Source: Thalassotalea profundi
GTDB taxonomy: Bacteria; Pseudomonadota; Gammaproteobacteria; Enterobacterales; Alteromonadaceae
Assembly: GCF_014653195.1 (NCBI RefSeq)
Contig: NZ_BNAH01000003.1
Span: forward strand, 124,001-188,000
DNA length: 64,000 nt
Reading direction: 5' to 3'
Notes under the pieces: model-generated
Told to the model about the DNA's origin: nothing
Databases searched by the model: none
What the model saw: only the letters and a program-made list of their open reading frames with translations
Shown here: one piece after another, positions 31,405 to 39,435 of the stretch
Numbering within the stretch: position 1 is the stretch's first letter
Layout of the letters: the number at the start of each line of letters is the position of its first letter
Made by a program: the position numbers and the translations under genes

Positions 31405-31710
31405 TTATGGAATAATTCCATGCACAGCTCGCTCACTTTTACATTCTGATGATGCCATTTCAAATTCGCGACAAATCAAAGGGCGATTTTCATAAATTGA
31501 GCACATTAACGTGTCCCTATCTAATGCAGAGCACCAACCATCGTCTAAACGCAACATGGTTTGTCCTCCCCATTTATCATAGGTAATATGATTATCAGGC
31601 ACACCTGTATCAGTAATTATCATTACTTCTAAATGGCAACAGCATGCCTGACAAGTTGAGCAAGTCACTTCAGAGGTTATATCTTTAATCGGTATGTTCA
31701 TACATTTCAT
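31405..31710 (-). CDS. YkgJ-family cysteine cluster protein
   Basis: A 101-residue protein with the conserved cysteines of the YkgJ/CxxCxxCC family: CSTCQACCC near residues 17-25, MCSIYENRPLICREF near 70-82 and a final Cys near 90. The pattern probably binds a zinc ion or iron-sulfur cluster. No enzymatic role is established. Start ATG at 31710, or at the Met three codons downstream. Confidence 0.8.
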   Translation of the reverse strand: MKCMNIPIKDITSEVTCSTCQACCCHLEVMIITDTGVPDNHITYDKWGGQTMLRLDDGWCSALDRDTLMCSIYENRPLICREFEMASSECKSERAVHGIIP

Positions 31711-31898
31711 TAAATAGAGTAATGTTTCATCTTACCTTATATTTTTTAGCTACATTTATTAGATAAAAAATTATCTGAAAATATTATCAAGCACTTTACA
31801 AATAATTTTATTTGCTTACTTTTTATAAGTTTTTTTAAAAAATCGCTAAATTTTGCTAAAATTAAAAATACTTATTGCCAACTTACAGCTCTTTACAC

Positions 31899-34502
31899 AT
31901 GCAAAGAACATCGACGGTTATTAAATACCGCTTGGTCAACCTTAGTGTTTTGATTACATTAATGGTGCTTTTCTTAATAGGCTATGGCATATATTCACAT
32001 AATCAAAAAATAATTGCCCCACTATTACAATCATCAATTACAGATATACGTAAAGAAACGTCTTTTTTAATAGATGAAAACAGCAAATACTCGGTTGATT
32101 GGGTAACAAAAAACATTCATTTTTTTAAAGCGGCACCCGATAACCAAGTACCGTTTACGCTAAGTAATGATAGTTATTGGGTATTGGTCACTTTAACGAA
32201 TACAAGTAACGTTAATCGTTCGGTCACACTATTTACCGATAATTTTATTTTAACATCATTTAACGTATTTAAAGTTGATGAAAATTTAACTGAATCTCTC
32301 GCACCAATTTATCAACTAAATAATGATAATATTTTATTAAGCTTTTATCCAAATGTCGCAATTTCTTTAGAAGCAAAACAACAAGCAAAGTATTTATTTC
32401 AGTTGAAAAGCGACGCGGCACCTAAAATCCCCGTATTATTGGTCGAAACAAAAGCATTTGAACGATTAACAACACTGACAATTGTTTTATCAACAGTATT
32501 TGTTGCCGTTGTCGTATTAATGACACTCTATAATTTAATCATTTATTTTGCCGTTCAAGATAAAGTGTATTTATTTTATATTGGCTATTTAATATCAGCG
32601 TTAATAGTATTGGCGAGTATTAATGGTTTTGGCCGTTATATTTTTCCATTTGAGATACATCAATGGTTTAATGAATACACGTTAATATTTCATTACTCCC
32701 TCGTTATATTTTTAATATTATTTACTGTGTATTTTCTTCAATACAATGGTCAGCAGTCTTGGCTATTTAAATTGTCGATAACTATATGCGGTTTAACCAC
32801 TGCTATTGCGTTATGCTCACTATTTTTTGACCATGTACTGCAAGCTAAAATATTCTTTTCACTTCAACCTTTATTTTATCTGTTATGCATTGTTTTAGTT
32901 GTTAAACGTGTCAAAACTGATTTTGCTTGGGCTAGATATTATATTTTATCGTGGATCCCCTTATTAATTGGTGCTGCCATACAGCCACTATCGTTGATGA
33001 ATATTATTACCAATAATTTTTATACACGTAATGCCTTTCTTTTTGCCGTTATTATTGAGCTAATTTTAATGGCTTTTGCCTTGGCTGAGCGCATGCGAAG
33101 AAATGAAAAAGAACGACTACAAACCATAAGGTATCATAATGCTAGTGGCTTACCTCGTAAGTCCAACTTAGAAACTACGGTTACTGAACTTATTCGAAAT
33201 GGCAATAATGATATTTCTGTGGTGGTAATAAAACCTGAACATATTGAACGCATTGCTTTATACATCGACGATAAAACCAACACAGAGCTATTTAAAAACC
33301 TCAGTAATAAATTGTCATCTTTATATGCATACAACGATGCTGTTATTGCGATTACCGATAATCATGAAAAATTATGTTTTATTAATAATCATTGCCTAGC
33401 CTTTATTTTAAATAATGAATTAAGTCATCAACCCATTGAGCATCTAGTAAAATCAACGCAAGATGTAATTTCTGATAACTTTCGTATTAATGACTTACAA
33501 ATTCCTTTATCTGGTGTTATTGGCATAACTCATTACCCAAAACATGGTAAATACCCACATGAATTAATAAATAATGCATTACTTTCATTAAATATTGCAG
33601 AAAAGTCGTCTAAAAAATGGGCTTATTTTCATGATGACTCATTACGAAAAGAAAGCGACACCATGAAAATGGCTGTAGAGCTAAAACAAGCGTTAGAACA
33701 AAATAAATTAGCACTATATCATCAACCACAAATTGATTTAAAAACTTTACGAGTTTGTAGCAGTGAATGTTTAATACGTTGGAGTAATACTCAAGGTGAG
33801 TTTATTCCTCCTACGGTTTTCATTCCCTTAGCAGAAGATATTGGGTTAATTAATTCAATTACATTATGGGTAATAAAAACCGCCTTAAAACAACAAAAAC
33901 ATTTAATAGATGAATACGGATATAATCACATGGTGTCTATTAACATTAGCGGTAAAGACATTGCGAGAGAGCATTTCTTTTTAGATGTGATAAGTATTAT
34001 TGAAGCATCAGAAATTCCTGCAGATAAGATTATTTTTGAGCTTACCGAATCAGCCTCATTTTCTTCAAACAAACAGACCATAGAGTTGATAGAAAAGCTC
34101 AGAGATATTGGCATAACCATTAGTATTGATGATTTTGGTACGGGTTATTCATCAATGTCACAAATAAATACCTTATCTTTTCAAGAGCTAAAAGTAGATC
34201 GACAATTTGTTGAAAACATTGATGCCGATCCTAAACGTAAAGTTATTACTAAAGCTACTGTAGAGATGGCCAAAGGATTAGGACTTGAAGTGGTTGCTGA
34301 AGGGATCAACAGCAAAGAAGACGAAAATATATTAAGAGGCTTTGGTTGTGACATTGGTCAAGGTTATTACTATGCTAAGCCAATGGCGTTTAATGATTAT
34401 ATAGATTGGTTAAATCGTTTAGATCATGGCCGTATTGTTGACGGGTTAACCGGCGAGTTTATTCCTGCGGAAACTACAGTTCCTAATAACGAAAAACGTT
34501 AA
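31899..34502 (+). CDS. 7TM sensor with degenerate GGDEF and EAL domain (c-di-GMP phosphodiesterase)
   Basis: About 867 aa. One TM helix (residues 8-30) precedes a periplasmic 7TMR-DISM extracellular-type beta domain, followed by a seven-helix membrane block (about residues 190-400). A strongly decayed GGDEF-like region (starting ASGLPRKSNLE, no GGDEF motif) leads to a C-terminal EAL domain. The EAL motif itself reads ECL (SSECLIRW). The other catalytic residues are present: NISG, ELTES, IDDFGTGYSSM, KVDRQFV, AEGI and GQGYYYAKPM. The catalytic Glu is retained, so hydrolysis of c-di-GMP is likely. I start at the ATG at 31899; a TTG at 31875 is in frame. Confidence 0.86.
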   Translation: MQRTSTVIKYRLVNLSVLITLMVLFLIGYGIYSHNQKIIAPLLQSSITDIRKETSFLIDENSKYSVDWVTKNIHFFKAAPDNQVPFTLSNDSYWVLVTLTNTSNVNRSVTLFTDNFILTSFNVFKVDENLTESLAPIYQLNNDNILLSFYPNVAISLEAKQQAKYLFQLKSDAAPKIPVLLVETKAFERLTTLTIVLSTVFVAVVVLMTLYNLIIYFAVQDKVYLFYIGYLISALIVLASINGFGRYIFPFEIHQWFNEYTLIFHYSLVIFLILFTVYFLQYNGQQSWLFKLSITICGLTTAIALCSLFFDHVLQAKIFFSLQPLFYLLCIVLVVKRVKTDFAWARYYILSWIPLLIGAAIQPLSLMNIITNNFYTRNAFLFAVIIELILMAFALAERMRRNEKERLQTIRYHNASGLPRKSNLETTVTELIRNGNNDISVVVIKPEHIERIALYIDDKTNTELFKNLSNKLSSLYAYNDAVIAITDNHEKLCFINNHCLAFILNNELSHQPIEHLVKSTQDVISDNFRINDLQIPLSGVIGITHYPKHGKYPHELINNALLSLNIAEKSSKKWAYFHDDSLRKESDTMKMAVELKQALEQNKLALYHQPQIDLKTLRVCSSECLIRWSNTQGEFIPPTVFIPLAEDIGLINSITLWVIKTALKQQKHLIDEYGYNHMVSINISGKDIAREHFFLDVISIIEASEIPADKIIFELTESASFSSNKQTIELIEKLRDIGITISIDDFGTGYSSMSQINTLSFQELKVDRQFVENIDADPKRKVITKATVEMAKGLGLEVVAEGINSKEDENILRGFGCDIGQGYYYAKPMAFNDYIDWLNRLDHGRIVDGLTGEFIPAETTVPNNEKR

Positions 34503-34692
34503 CTGTAAGAGCGTACATTCCCTAGTGTTACTATTATAATACAGACAAAATTAATGAAATAAACAACTTAATATTTAAACCCTTTTTAGGACTTTAATTC
34601 ATTTTATTTATCGATAAAACAATTATTTTTAATCACGCAACCTATTGTTTTAAATAAAAATAAAATTATTTTATTTTATTTGAAATTAACTG

Positions 34693-34721
34693 TTGCACAA
34701 ATTTAAAAGCCACTATACTAT
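34693..34721 (+). promoter_or_regulatory. Candidate promoter of the ornithine/lysine decarboxylase gene
   Basis: TTGCAC (34693-34698) and TACTAT (34716-34721) with a 17-base spacer, or TATACT two bases earlier with 15. It would start a transcript about 190 bases before the ATG. The bases 34503-34690 are very AT-rich and hold no gene. Confidence 0.45.
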
Positions 34722-34739
34722 CTCGCCACTTCTTGATGA

Positions 34740-34909
34740 TAGCCAATCCGAGTACATTACAAATTTAGTTTGTAGCAAGGCAAATGAGTAACTATCCAAG
34801 AGTGAATTTGACTGTGCATATGCACTATTAATATCACTCAACCGACTCGTAGATAAATATTATCCGAGCGGTTGCTTAGGGTGTAATACAAACGCCCTGT
34901 TACTCGGAG
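34740..34909 (+). ncRNA. Structured 5' leader with Shine-Dalgarno-sequestering hairpin (candidate riboregulator)
   Basis: Several complementary segments are nested. CGAGT (34749-34753) pairs with ACTCG (34845-34849) and closes a junction holding two hairpins: TACAAA/TTTGTA around 34758-34774, and GAGTGA/TCACTC (34800-34839) enclosing the perfect palindrome GTGCATATGCAC (34814-34825). A second domain pairs CCGAG (34864-34868) with CTCGG (34903-34907), with AGGG/CCCT inside, and covers part of the GGAG Shine-Dalgarno (34906-34909). CCGAG also occurs at 34748, so CTCGG has two mutually exclusive partners. It does not fit the lysine riboswitch consensus. The function is inference. Confidence 0.5.
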
Positions 34910-34915
34910 AATACC

Positions 34916-36145
34916 ATGGCTTTATCAACACAATTAAAAGATTACACCATTAAAGTACCTGCAACTGCGGTTGCCGCTAACCAAAGTGAATACTTTGCTT
35001 ATGTGCAACCGACCAATGAAGAAATTGAGCAACTAGCAGAACAGTTCGGCGCACCATTAATGGTGCTTGACTGCGAAGCTATTCGTCGCCAATACCATGC
35101 ACTTAAAAATGCATTACCGGGTGTTACGCTTCACTTTGCATTAAAGCCTTTACCATTAGCAGCAGTAGTACGTACATTATTAGCTGAAGGTGCCAGTTTT
35201 GATTTAGCCACCAGCGGCGAAATTGAATTAGTTGCAAGTGAAGGCGTACCAAGCGAACGAACCATTCACACACACCCAATTAAGCGTGATAGCGACATTC
35301 GTGATGCACTAGCTTATGGCTGTACTGTGTTTGTTGTCGATAACATTAACGAGCTAGAAAAATTTATTGTTTATAAAGATCAAGCAGAAATATTAGTACG
35401 TTTAAGTTTTCGCAACAAAGATGCATTTGCTGATTTATCTAAAAAGTTTGGTTGTAGCCCAGAAATGGCAATTGAAATTATTACCTACGCACAACAATTG
35501 GGTATTCGTATTAAGGGTTTATCGTTTCATGTAGGGTCACAAACAGCAAGCCCTACAAAATATGTAGAAGCTATAAACGCCTGTGCAAAGGTTATTACAC
35601 AAGTAAGCGAGCTTGGTTTACCCGCATTAAGCACTTTAGACATTGGCGGTGGTTTTCCTGTGCCTTATAGCGCTGATGTGCTACCAATTGACGTTTTTTG
35701 TGCGCCAATTAACTTAGCCCTTGCGCAATTGCCCGATACCATGCAAATAATTGCAGAACCTGGACGCTTTATTGTTGCAAGCTCTGTAACGAGTGTTGCA
35801 TCTGTAATGGGACAAGCTATGCGAGAAGGTAAAACATGGTACTACTTAGATGACGGTATATACGGTTCGTTCAGCGGTTTAATATTTGATGAAGCTGCTT
35901 ATCCGATCGACAGTGTTAAACAAGACGGTGTGCGATTTGATTCAGTACTTGCAGGTCCAACATGCGATAGTATCGATGTAGTAAGCGAATCAATCATGTT
36001 ACCTAAACTTAACAATGGTGATTTAATTATTAGCCGAATGATGGGCGCTTACACCTTAGCAACCGCTACCGATTTCAACTTTTTCAAACGCGCAGAAGTT
36101 GTGGTGTTAAATGAGTATGTGCACAGTCAAGAATTAACAGGCTGA
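34916..36145 (+). CDS. Type III PLP-dependent ornithine/lysine decarboxylase
   Basis: Eukaryotic-ODC-like fold IV decarboxylase (409 aa) producing putrescine or cadaverine. The PLP lysine lies in HFALKPLPLAAV (about residue 72), GFSFHVGSQ-type KGLSFHVGSQ near residue 202, the glycine loop DIGGGFPVPY near 243, EPGRFIVA near 281, and the catalytic Cys in GPTCDSIDV near 350. Whether it prefers ornithine or lysine cannot be read from sequence. It stands alone behind an unusually long structured leader and is followed by a good terminator. Confidence 0.88.
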   Translation: MALSTQLKDYTIKVPATAVAANQSEYFAYVQPTNEEIEQLAEQFGAPLMVLDCEAIRRQYHALKNALPGVTLHFALKPLPLAAVVRTLLAEGASFDLATSGEIELVASEGVPSERTIHTHPIKRDSDIRDALAYGCTVFVVDNINELEKFIVYKDQAEILVRLSFRNKDAFADLSKKFGCSPEMAIEIITYAQQLGIRIKGLSFHVGSQTASPTKYVEAINACAKVITQVSELGLPALSTLDIGGGFPVPYSADVLPIDVFCAPINLALAQLPDTMQIIAEPGRFIVASSVTSVASVMGQAMREGKTWYYLDDGIYGSFSGLIFDEAAYPIDSVKQDGVRFDSVLAGPTCDSIDVVSESIMLPKLNNGDLIISRMMGAYTLATATDFNFFKRAEVVVLNEYVHSQELTG

Positions 36146-36195
36146 TAAGTTTAATTACCTGATAGTTAGATACGTTATCTTGTATCTATCAACAT

Positions 36196-36223
36196 AAAAC
36201 GCAGTTAAATACTGCGTTTTTCT
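36196..36223 (+). terminator. Decarboxylase gene terminator
   Basis: Perfect 10-bp stem AAAACGCAGT/ACTGCGTTTT with a 5-base loop and T run. Confidence 0.85.
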
Positions 36224-36290
36224 TTACATAACCATAATTTTGTTTAACGTTTTTATCAACTTTAGTGCTTTAAGTAAACATGCACATTGT

Positions 36291-36365
36291 TAATAAACGC
36301 TGTAGATCTGCTGTCAAATCTTCTTGTTGCCATAGACTGCTTATGCCTGACAAAGGGAAGTCATA
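36291..36365 (+). mobile_element. IS1111-type right-end relic abutting attC-like site B3
   Basis: About 75 bases matching the last 75 bases of the IS remnant at 7783-7857. Shared blocks are GTAGATCTGCTGTCA, ATCTTCTT, and TGACAAAGGG-AGTC at the extreme end. No transposase sequence remains. As in array A, the end meets the L' arm of an attC-like site directly. Confidence 0.7.
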
Positions 36366-36440
36366 CCAACGCCATTTTAAGCGGCGAGTAACAGTTTGCT
36401 AAAATGCGCGGAGCGCGAGCAAACTGTACGTGTCCGACTT
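36366..36440 (-). repeat. attC-like site B3, terminal
   Basis: On the minus strand, directly after the TonB-like stop: GTCGGAC, then ACAGTTTGCT, a GCGCTCCGCGC centre, AGCAAACTGT, then CCGCTTAAAATGGC followed by GTTGG. The arms ACAGTTTGCT/AGCAAACTGT are perfect complements. The GTCGGAC and CCGCTTAA blocks are those of Vibrio-type long attC sites. The core is GTTGGTA rather than a full GTTRRRY because the IS end begins there. Confidence 0.68.
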
Positions 36441-36883
36441 TAAAACCTTATAGAGCCAAACTTCCCGTTTTGGCAGTTTTGTAGATATTCCGGATCACTA
36501 GGATTCCTGCTAGTTGAAAAATCCATACGGATAGAAGTTAAAACAGGTGTATTATCTTTATTTTTCTCTGTAGCTTGCCACTTCCATTTAACCAAAGTAG
36601 CAGCTGCATTTTTATCGAATACGCCTTTAGGGTACGATGAACGAACCTTATATCCTTGGGCTTTTCCATTTTGATCAATACCAACGATTAGATCAACGCA
36701 ACCAGATACATTTTTTTTAGCTGCTGAAATTGGATATCTAGGTTCAATCCTTTTTGCAACAGTCCAATACTCATCAATTAATTTAATTTGATCTTTATCT
36801 GATATATCGAGGTAATTTATTTTTGGTTCTTCAACTTTAGTTGTTGTAGCACAAGAAACAACAAAAAGTGCAAGTGGTAACAA
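36440..36883 (-). CDS. Lipoprotein with TonB C-terminal-like domain, cassette gene, possibly with a disrupted start
   Basis: A 147-residue frame with lipobox VVSC near the N terminus and a TonB C-terminal-type domain: PRYPISAAKKNVSGCVDL, GIDQNGKAQGYKV, then DKNAAATLVKWKWQ. TonB-C lipoproteins without a transmembrane helix are known but poorly characterised. The start is problematic. The natural one would be a TTG at 36901 (Met-Asn-Lys-Ser) with a GGAG ribosome binding site, but codon 5 is TAG. Translation would otherwise have to begin at a TTG at 36883, which has no Shine-Dalgarno. It may be a recent nonsense pseudogene. It is the last cassette of array B. Confidence 0.6.
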   Translation of the reverse strand: MLPLALFVVSCATTTKVEEPKINYLDISDKDQIKLIDEYWTVAKRIEPRYPISAAKKNVSGCVDLIVGIDQNGKAQGYKVRSSYPKGVFDKNAAATLVKWKWQATEKNKDNTPVLTSIRMDFSTSRNPSDPEYLQNCQNGKFGSIRF

Positions 36884-36917
36884 TAGCTATGATTTATTCA
36901 AAGCTTTCTCCTTTTAG

Positions 36918-37018
36918 CTCTAACGCCCAATAAGGAGCTAAAAATTGTTTACTAAAATGTGTAGCGAAGCGAAACCGAGCAAACTGTTAGCAGTCCCGCT
37001 TTATTTGGCTTGTTATGT
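36918..37018 (-). repeat. attC-like site B2
   Basis: A 101-bp imperfect palindrome. On the minus strand, ACATAAC (37012-37018) overlaps the stop of the preceding gene, followed by AA-GCCAAATAA-GCGGGAC, AACAGTTTGCTC, a GGTTTCGCTTCGC centre, AGTAAAC, CTCCTTATTGGGC and the core GTTAGAG (36918-36924), six of seven matches to GTTRRRY. Very similar to Vibrio and Pseudoalteromonas-type attC sites. Confidence 0.78.
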
Positions 37019-37549
37019 GCTTGATATATCTCTGGTTAACATTTGATAAATACTTATTAAATAAGTTAAAACAATAACGCAAGAGATAGCTAAAATAATA
37101 CTGTTAGGGAATAAATACCAAGCTGCTACAATTAAAATACTTCTTAACACAGCATGAATTAAGCCAACAGGATGTTTAACGATCCAAGAATATACTACCC
37201 AATGAAGTCCTAATCCAACGCCTAAACTCAAAGGAACAAATTCAGGTGCATTTAAAAGTAATGGTATATGGACAGCCCAAAGCAGATTAACCATAATTAT
37301 GCATAAGCCCATTAGTTTTGCTAAAGGGTTGGATGAGGAAACTAAGTTCTCTTTTCTAAATTTAGCAATTAATAAAGCTATAGGAAAAATCCCGCCTGTT
37401 GCAAAAAGTAAAATATAAATAGAAATATTTGCGCTAAATTGTGTACTTAAAAGCCCAACTAAACTCCAAATAATGGTTCCAGCAACCGGCATTGAAATAG
37501 ATCTGTTTGAAGATTGTTCAAATTCTTTTCTGTATTCATCTAATGTCAA
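37013..37549 (-). CDS. Integral membrane protein of cassette type (DUF7010-like), about six TM segments
   Basis: A 178-residue polytopic membrane protein. A soluble N terminus (MTLDEYRKEFEQSSNRSISMP) is followed by hydrophobic segments near residues 22-38, 44-62, 79-98, 106-122, 132-148 and 150-168. It resembles the DUF7010 family often seen in integron cassettes, though I recall this from sequence style rather than a search. TTG start at 37549 with GAGGAGAG upstream, 45 bases after the core of site B1. The function is unknown. Confidence 0.7.
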   Translation of the reverse strand: MTLDEYRKEFEQSSNRSISMPVAGTIIWSLVGLLSTQFSANISIYILLFATGGIFPIALLIAKFRKENLVSSSNPLAKLMGLCIIMVNLLWAVHIPLLLNAPEFVPLSLGVGLGLHWVVYSWIVKHPVGLIHAVLRSILIVAAWYLFPNSIILAISCVIVLTYLISIYQMLTRDISST

Positions 37550-37592
37550 AATACTCTCTCCTCGCTTGAGTAATGCTCAGACTTATTGAAGC

Positions 37593-37667
37593 ACATAACG
37601 CTTAATATAACGGGAAAATACGAGCGCTTTACAGCGAGTAGTTTTCCAGTTGATGTTTTTGTTATGT
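37593..37667 (-). repeat. attC-like site B1
   Basis: A 75-bp imperfect palindrome whose outer boxes are perfect complements: ACATAAC (37661-37667 on the minus strand) and GTTATGT (37593-37599). Inside are CTGGAAAA and TTTTCCCG arms around a CTCGCTGTAAAGCGCTCG centre, then ATTAAGC before the core. One position departs from GTTRRRY. Confidence 0.72.
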
Positions 37668-37671
37668 GTAA

Positions 37672-37908
37672 TTACCACAGTTTTAGATTAGTATTTTTAG
37701 GAAGTATTTTGAGCAACCCCTGGTTGCCTTTTACACCGTAAACTAAAAACAATACCCCTAGAATAAATATAGATAGACACATGGTTAGAGTTTCCTCGCC
37801 GGAATACGCCATAAACGGAGATAGAGCTACAAAAAGCAAACCGACGATAACTCCCAACACCCTTATAACCAAAACACTTGCTCCATAGTATCTATTTATC
37901 CCTTTCAC
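37672..37908 (-). CDS. Small two-TM membrane protein, first cassette of array B
   Basis: A 78-residue protein with two hydrophobic helices (about residues 10-34 and 40-60) and a basic C-terminal tail. No family recognised. The GTG start at 37908 lies inside the GTTATGT core that ends the leader, leaving no room for a normal ribosome binding site within the cassette. The AAGCT before the core is a poor one. The stop is 5 bases before the R'' box of site B1. Being enclosed by two core sites supports it as a true cassette gene. Confidence 0.6.
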   Translation of the reverse strand: MKGINRYYGASVLVIRVLGVIVGLLFVALSPFMAYSGEETLTMCLSIFILGVLFLVYGVKGNQGLLKILPKNTNLKLW

Positions 37909-38088
37909 ATAACAGCTTAATAGGCGGCTACGATCCGCCTTTCCATAAACGTACAGTATCCACCTCGATTATTTTATTGTAGCTAAGGTTACTTGATTAA
38001 ATATTAAATTACAAAACCTTATACAAAAGCTGCTATTTTTCATTTGTGTGAAAGAAGGCTAATTGCCGCCTTTCTTGTGGAAAGGCGG
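37907..38088 (-). promoter_or_regulatory. Array B leader with core site, hairpins and candidate cassette promoter
   Basis: Counterpart of the array A leader. Core GTTATGT (37907-37913), hairpin GGCGG-N7-CCGCC just upstream, and a second hairpin CCGCCTTT/AAAGGCGG at 38066-38088. On the minus strand TTGTAT (38021-38026) and TATTTA (37998-38003) keep the same 17-base spacing as in copy A. Conservation of the promoter-like spacing while neighbouring bases changed supports a real promoter reading into the cassettes. Confidence 0.45.
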
Positions 38089-38276
38089 ATTTAACTATTA
38101 CTGTACAAAATAACAGTGTTTAAAATTATATTTTTGATTAAGTGTGTAGCTTTAACGACCTAAAGTATTTAAGTATTTCTATCGATGTAGATTAGTATTT
38201 TATTAAGACGGTATGTTGTTACAAACCCACTGTTTGTAATTAAATAATATTTAGACGAAAAAAAACGCTAATAAAT

Positions 38277-38400
38277 TAACGGTTTCTTAGAATATGGCTG
38301 TTAACTTCAGGGACGAAGTTATGTGGTTTTCACAGGGATGTGATAAAAACCTGGAGATAGAGATTTGAACTCTACTCGAAGGTTTAGCGCTACCAACCCT
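38277..38400 (-). repeat. tRNA-Ser 3'-end fragment with conserved tail, copy B
   Basis: About 105 bases here are identical or nearly so to 10281-10392, including the T-arm/acceptor stretch of tRNA-Ser and its CAGG end. The hairpin that follows in copy A has lost base pairs here. Preservation of this element while the flanking 150 bases diverged is notable. Confidence 0.6.
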
Positions 38401-38439
38401 TTTAAATTGTTCATTTAACATTTTAAAACACCAGAAAGC

Positions 38440-38466
38440 AAAAAGCCGCTATAAATAGCGGCTTTT
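38440..38466 (-). terminator. tRNA-Ser terminator, copy B
   Basis: Same AAAAGCCGCTA/TAGCGGCTTTT hairpin as at 10436-10462, just downstream of the tRNA. Confidence 0.8.
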
Positions 38467-38473
38467 CTATATA

Positions 38474-38564
38474 TGGCGGTGAGATAGAGATTTGAACTCT
38501 AGAAGGGCTACAAACCCTTGCCGGTTTTCAAGACCGGTGCTTTCGACCACTCAGCCATCTCACC
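38474..38564 (-). tRNA. tRNA-Ser (anticodon UGA), copy B
   Basis: 91 nt with encoded CCA, identical in sequence to the gene at 10470-10560: acceptor GGTGAGA/TCTCACC, anticodon loop CTTGAAA (TGA), long variable arm. Confidence 0.96.
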
Positions 38565-38709
38565 ATGTGTGTGCAAAAGCTGTTTGCTTTTGAACGGAGC
38601 GAATATTAAAGTGTCAAAAACACCTTGTAAAGTACTTATTTAAACATTTGGTGTGTTTGCTATTTTTTTAATCACATTGTTGTTGATTCAATCAATTTAA
38701 AGGTTTTTT

Positions 38710-39306
38710 ATGACTGATACTCCGCTAGCTAGATGTTTATGGTTAGATACAAGCAAGCCCGATTATGTAGAATATCATGATAACGAATGGGGAGTTCCTG
38801 TTCACAATGATCAACAATTATTTGAAAATTTAACATTAGAGTCAGCTCAAGCAGGTTTAAGTTGGTATACCATTTTAAAAAGACGTGAGGGTTATCGTAA
38901 AGCCTTTGCAAACTTTGACATAAAAACGGTTGCCACTTTCGATGAGAACAAAGTTGAATCGCTTATGCTTAATAATGAGATCATTCGAAATAGACTTAAA
39001 ATTACTGCAACAATAAATAATGCGAAACGCTTTATTGAAATTCAAAATGAATTTGGAGCATTCAGTGACTATTTATGGGGCTTTGTTGAGAATAAAACTA
39101 TCGTTAATCAATTCAATAATAATGACGACCACCCTACTACCTCTGCTATCTCTGATAAGCTGAGTAAAGATTTGAAAAAACGAGGTTTTAAGTTTGTTGG
39201 GTCTACAATTTGTTATGCGTATCTTCAAGCGTGTGGCTTGATTAATGACCATAGTCTTGACTGTTACAAACGGAAACAAATAATTGATCGGTTTAATCAA
39301 CTATAA
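38710..39306 (+). CDS. tag: DNA-3-methyladenine glycosylase I
   Basis: Base-excision repair enzyme removing 3-methyladenine from alkylated DNA. 198 aa, with the Tag-specific start RCLWLDTSKPDYVEYHDNEWG, ESAQAGLSWYTILKRREGYR (helix-hairpin-helix superfamily), and the zinc ligands Cys and His: Cys near residue 9, His near 22, and C-terminal HSLDC (His and Cys near residues 182-186). ATG start at 38710. It stands alone just upstream of tRNA-Ser copy B, divergently oriented. Confidence 0.95.
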   Translation: MTDTPLARCLWLDTSKPDYVEYHDNEWGVPVHNDQQLFENLTLESAQAGLSWYTILKRREGYRKAFANFDIKTVATFDENKVESLMLNNEIIRNRLKITATINNAKRFIEIQNEFGAFSDYLWGFVENKTIVNQFNNNDDHPTTSAISDKLSKDLKKRGFKFVGSTICYAYLQACGLINDHSLDCYKRKQIIDRFNQL

Positions 39307-39435
39307 CGTAGTAATTTGAAATAACCCATGCCATAATATGTCAAAGGGTTGCAAAGTATTGTTTTAAACACTTGAACTTTACATTAATGTCCTTATCTTA
39401 ATAACAACATAATGAAGTTTTTAGAGGAATTTTTT

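Larger units (their letters stand above)
37911..38611 (-). repeat. Duplicated tRNA-Ser/leader segment, copy B (direct repeat of 9903-10607)
   Basis: Same order and orientation as copy A: leader, diverged middle, tRNA 3' fragment, terminator, intact tRNA-Ser. The two copies are about 28 kb apart, so homologous recombination between them would delete or duplicate the housekeeping genes from icd to the decarboxylase together with one array. Confidence 0.85.

Noticed and set aside
34740..34915. Lysine riboswitch in front of the decarboxylase gene
   Set aside because: The conserved L-box core elements and five-way junction are not found; the leader is a different arrangement of stems.
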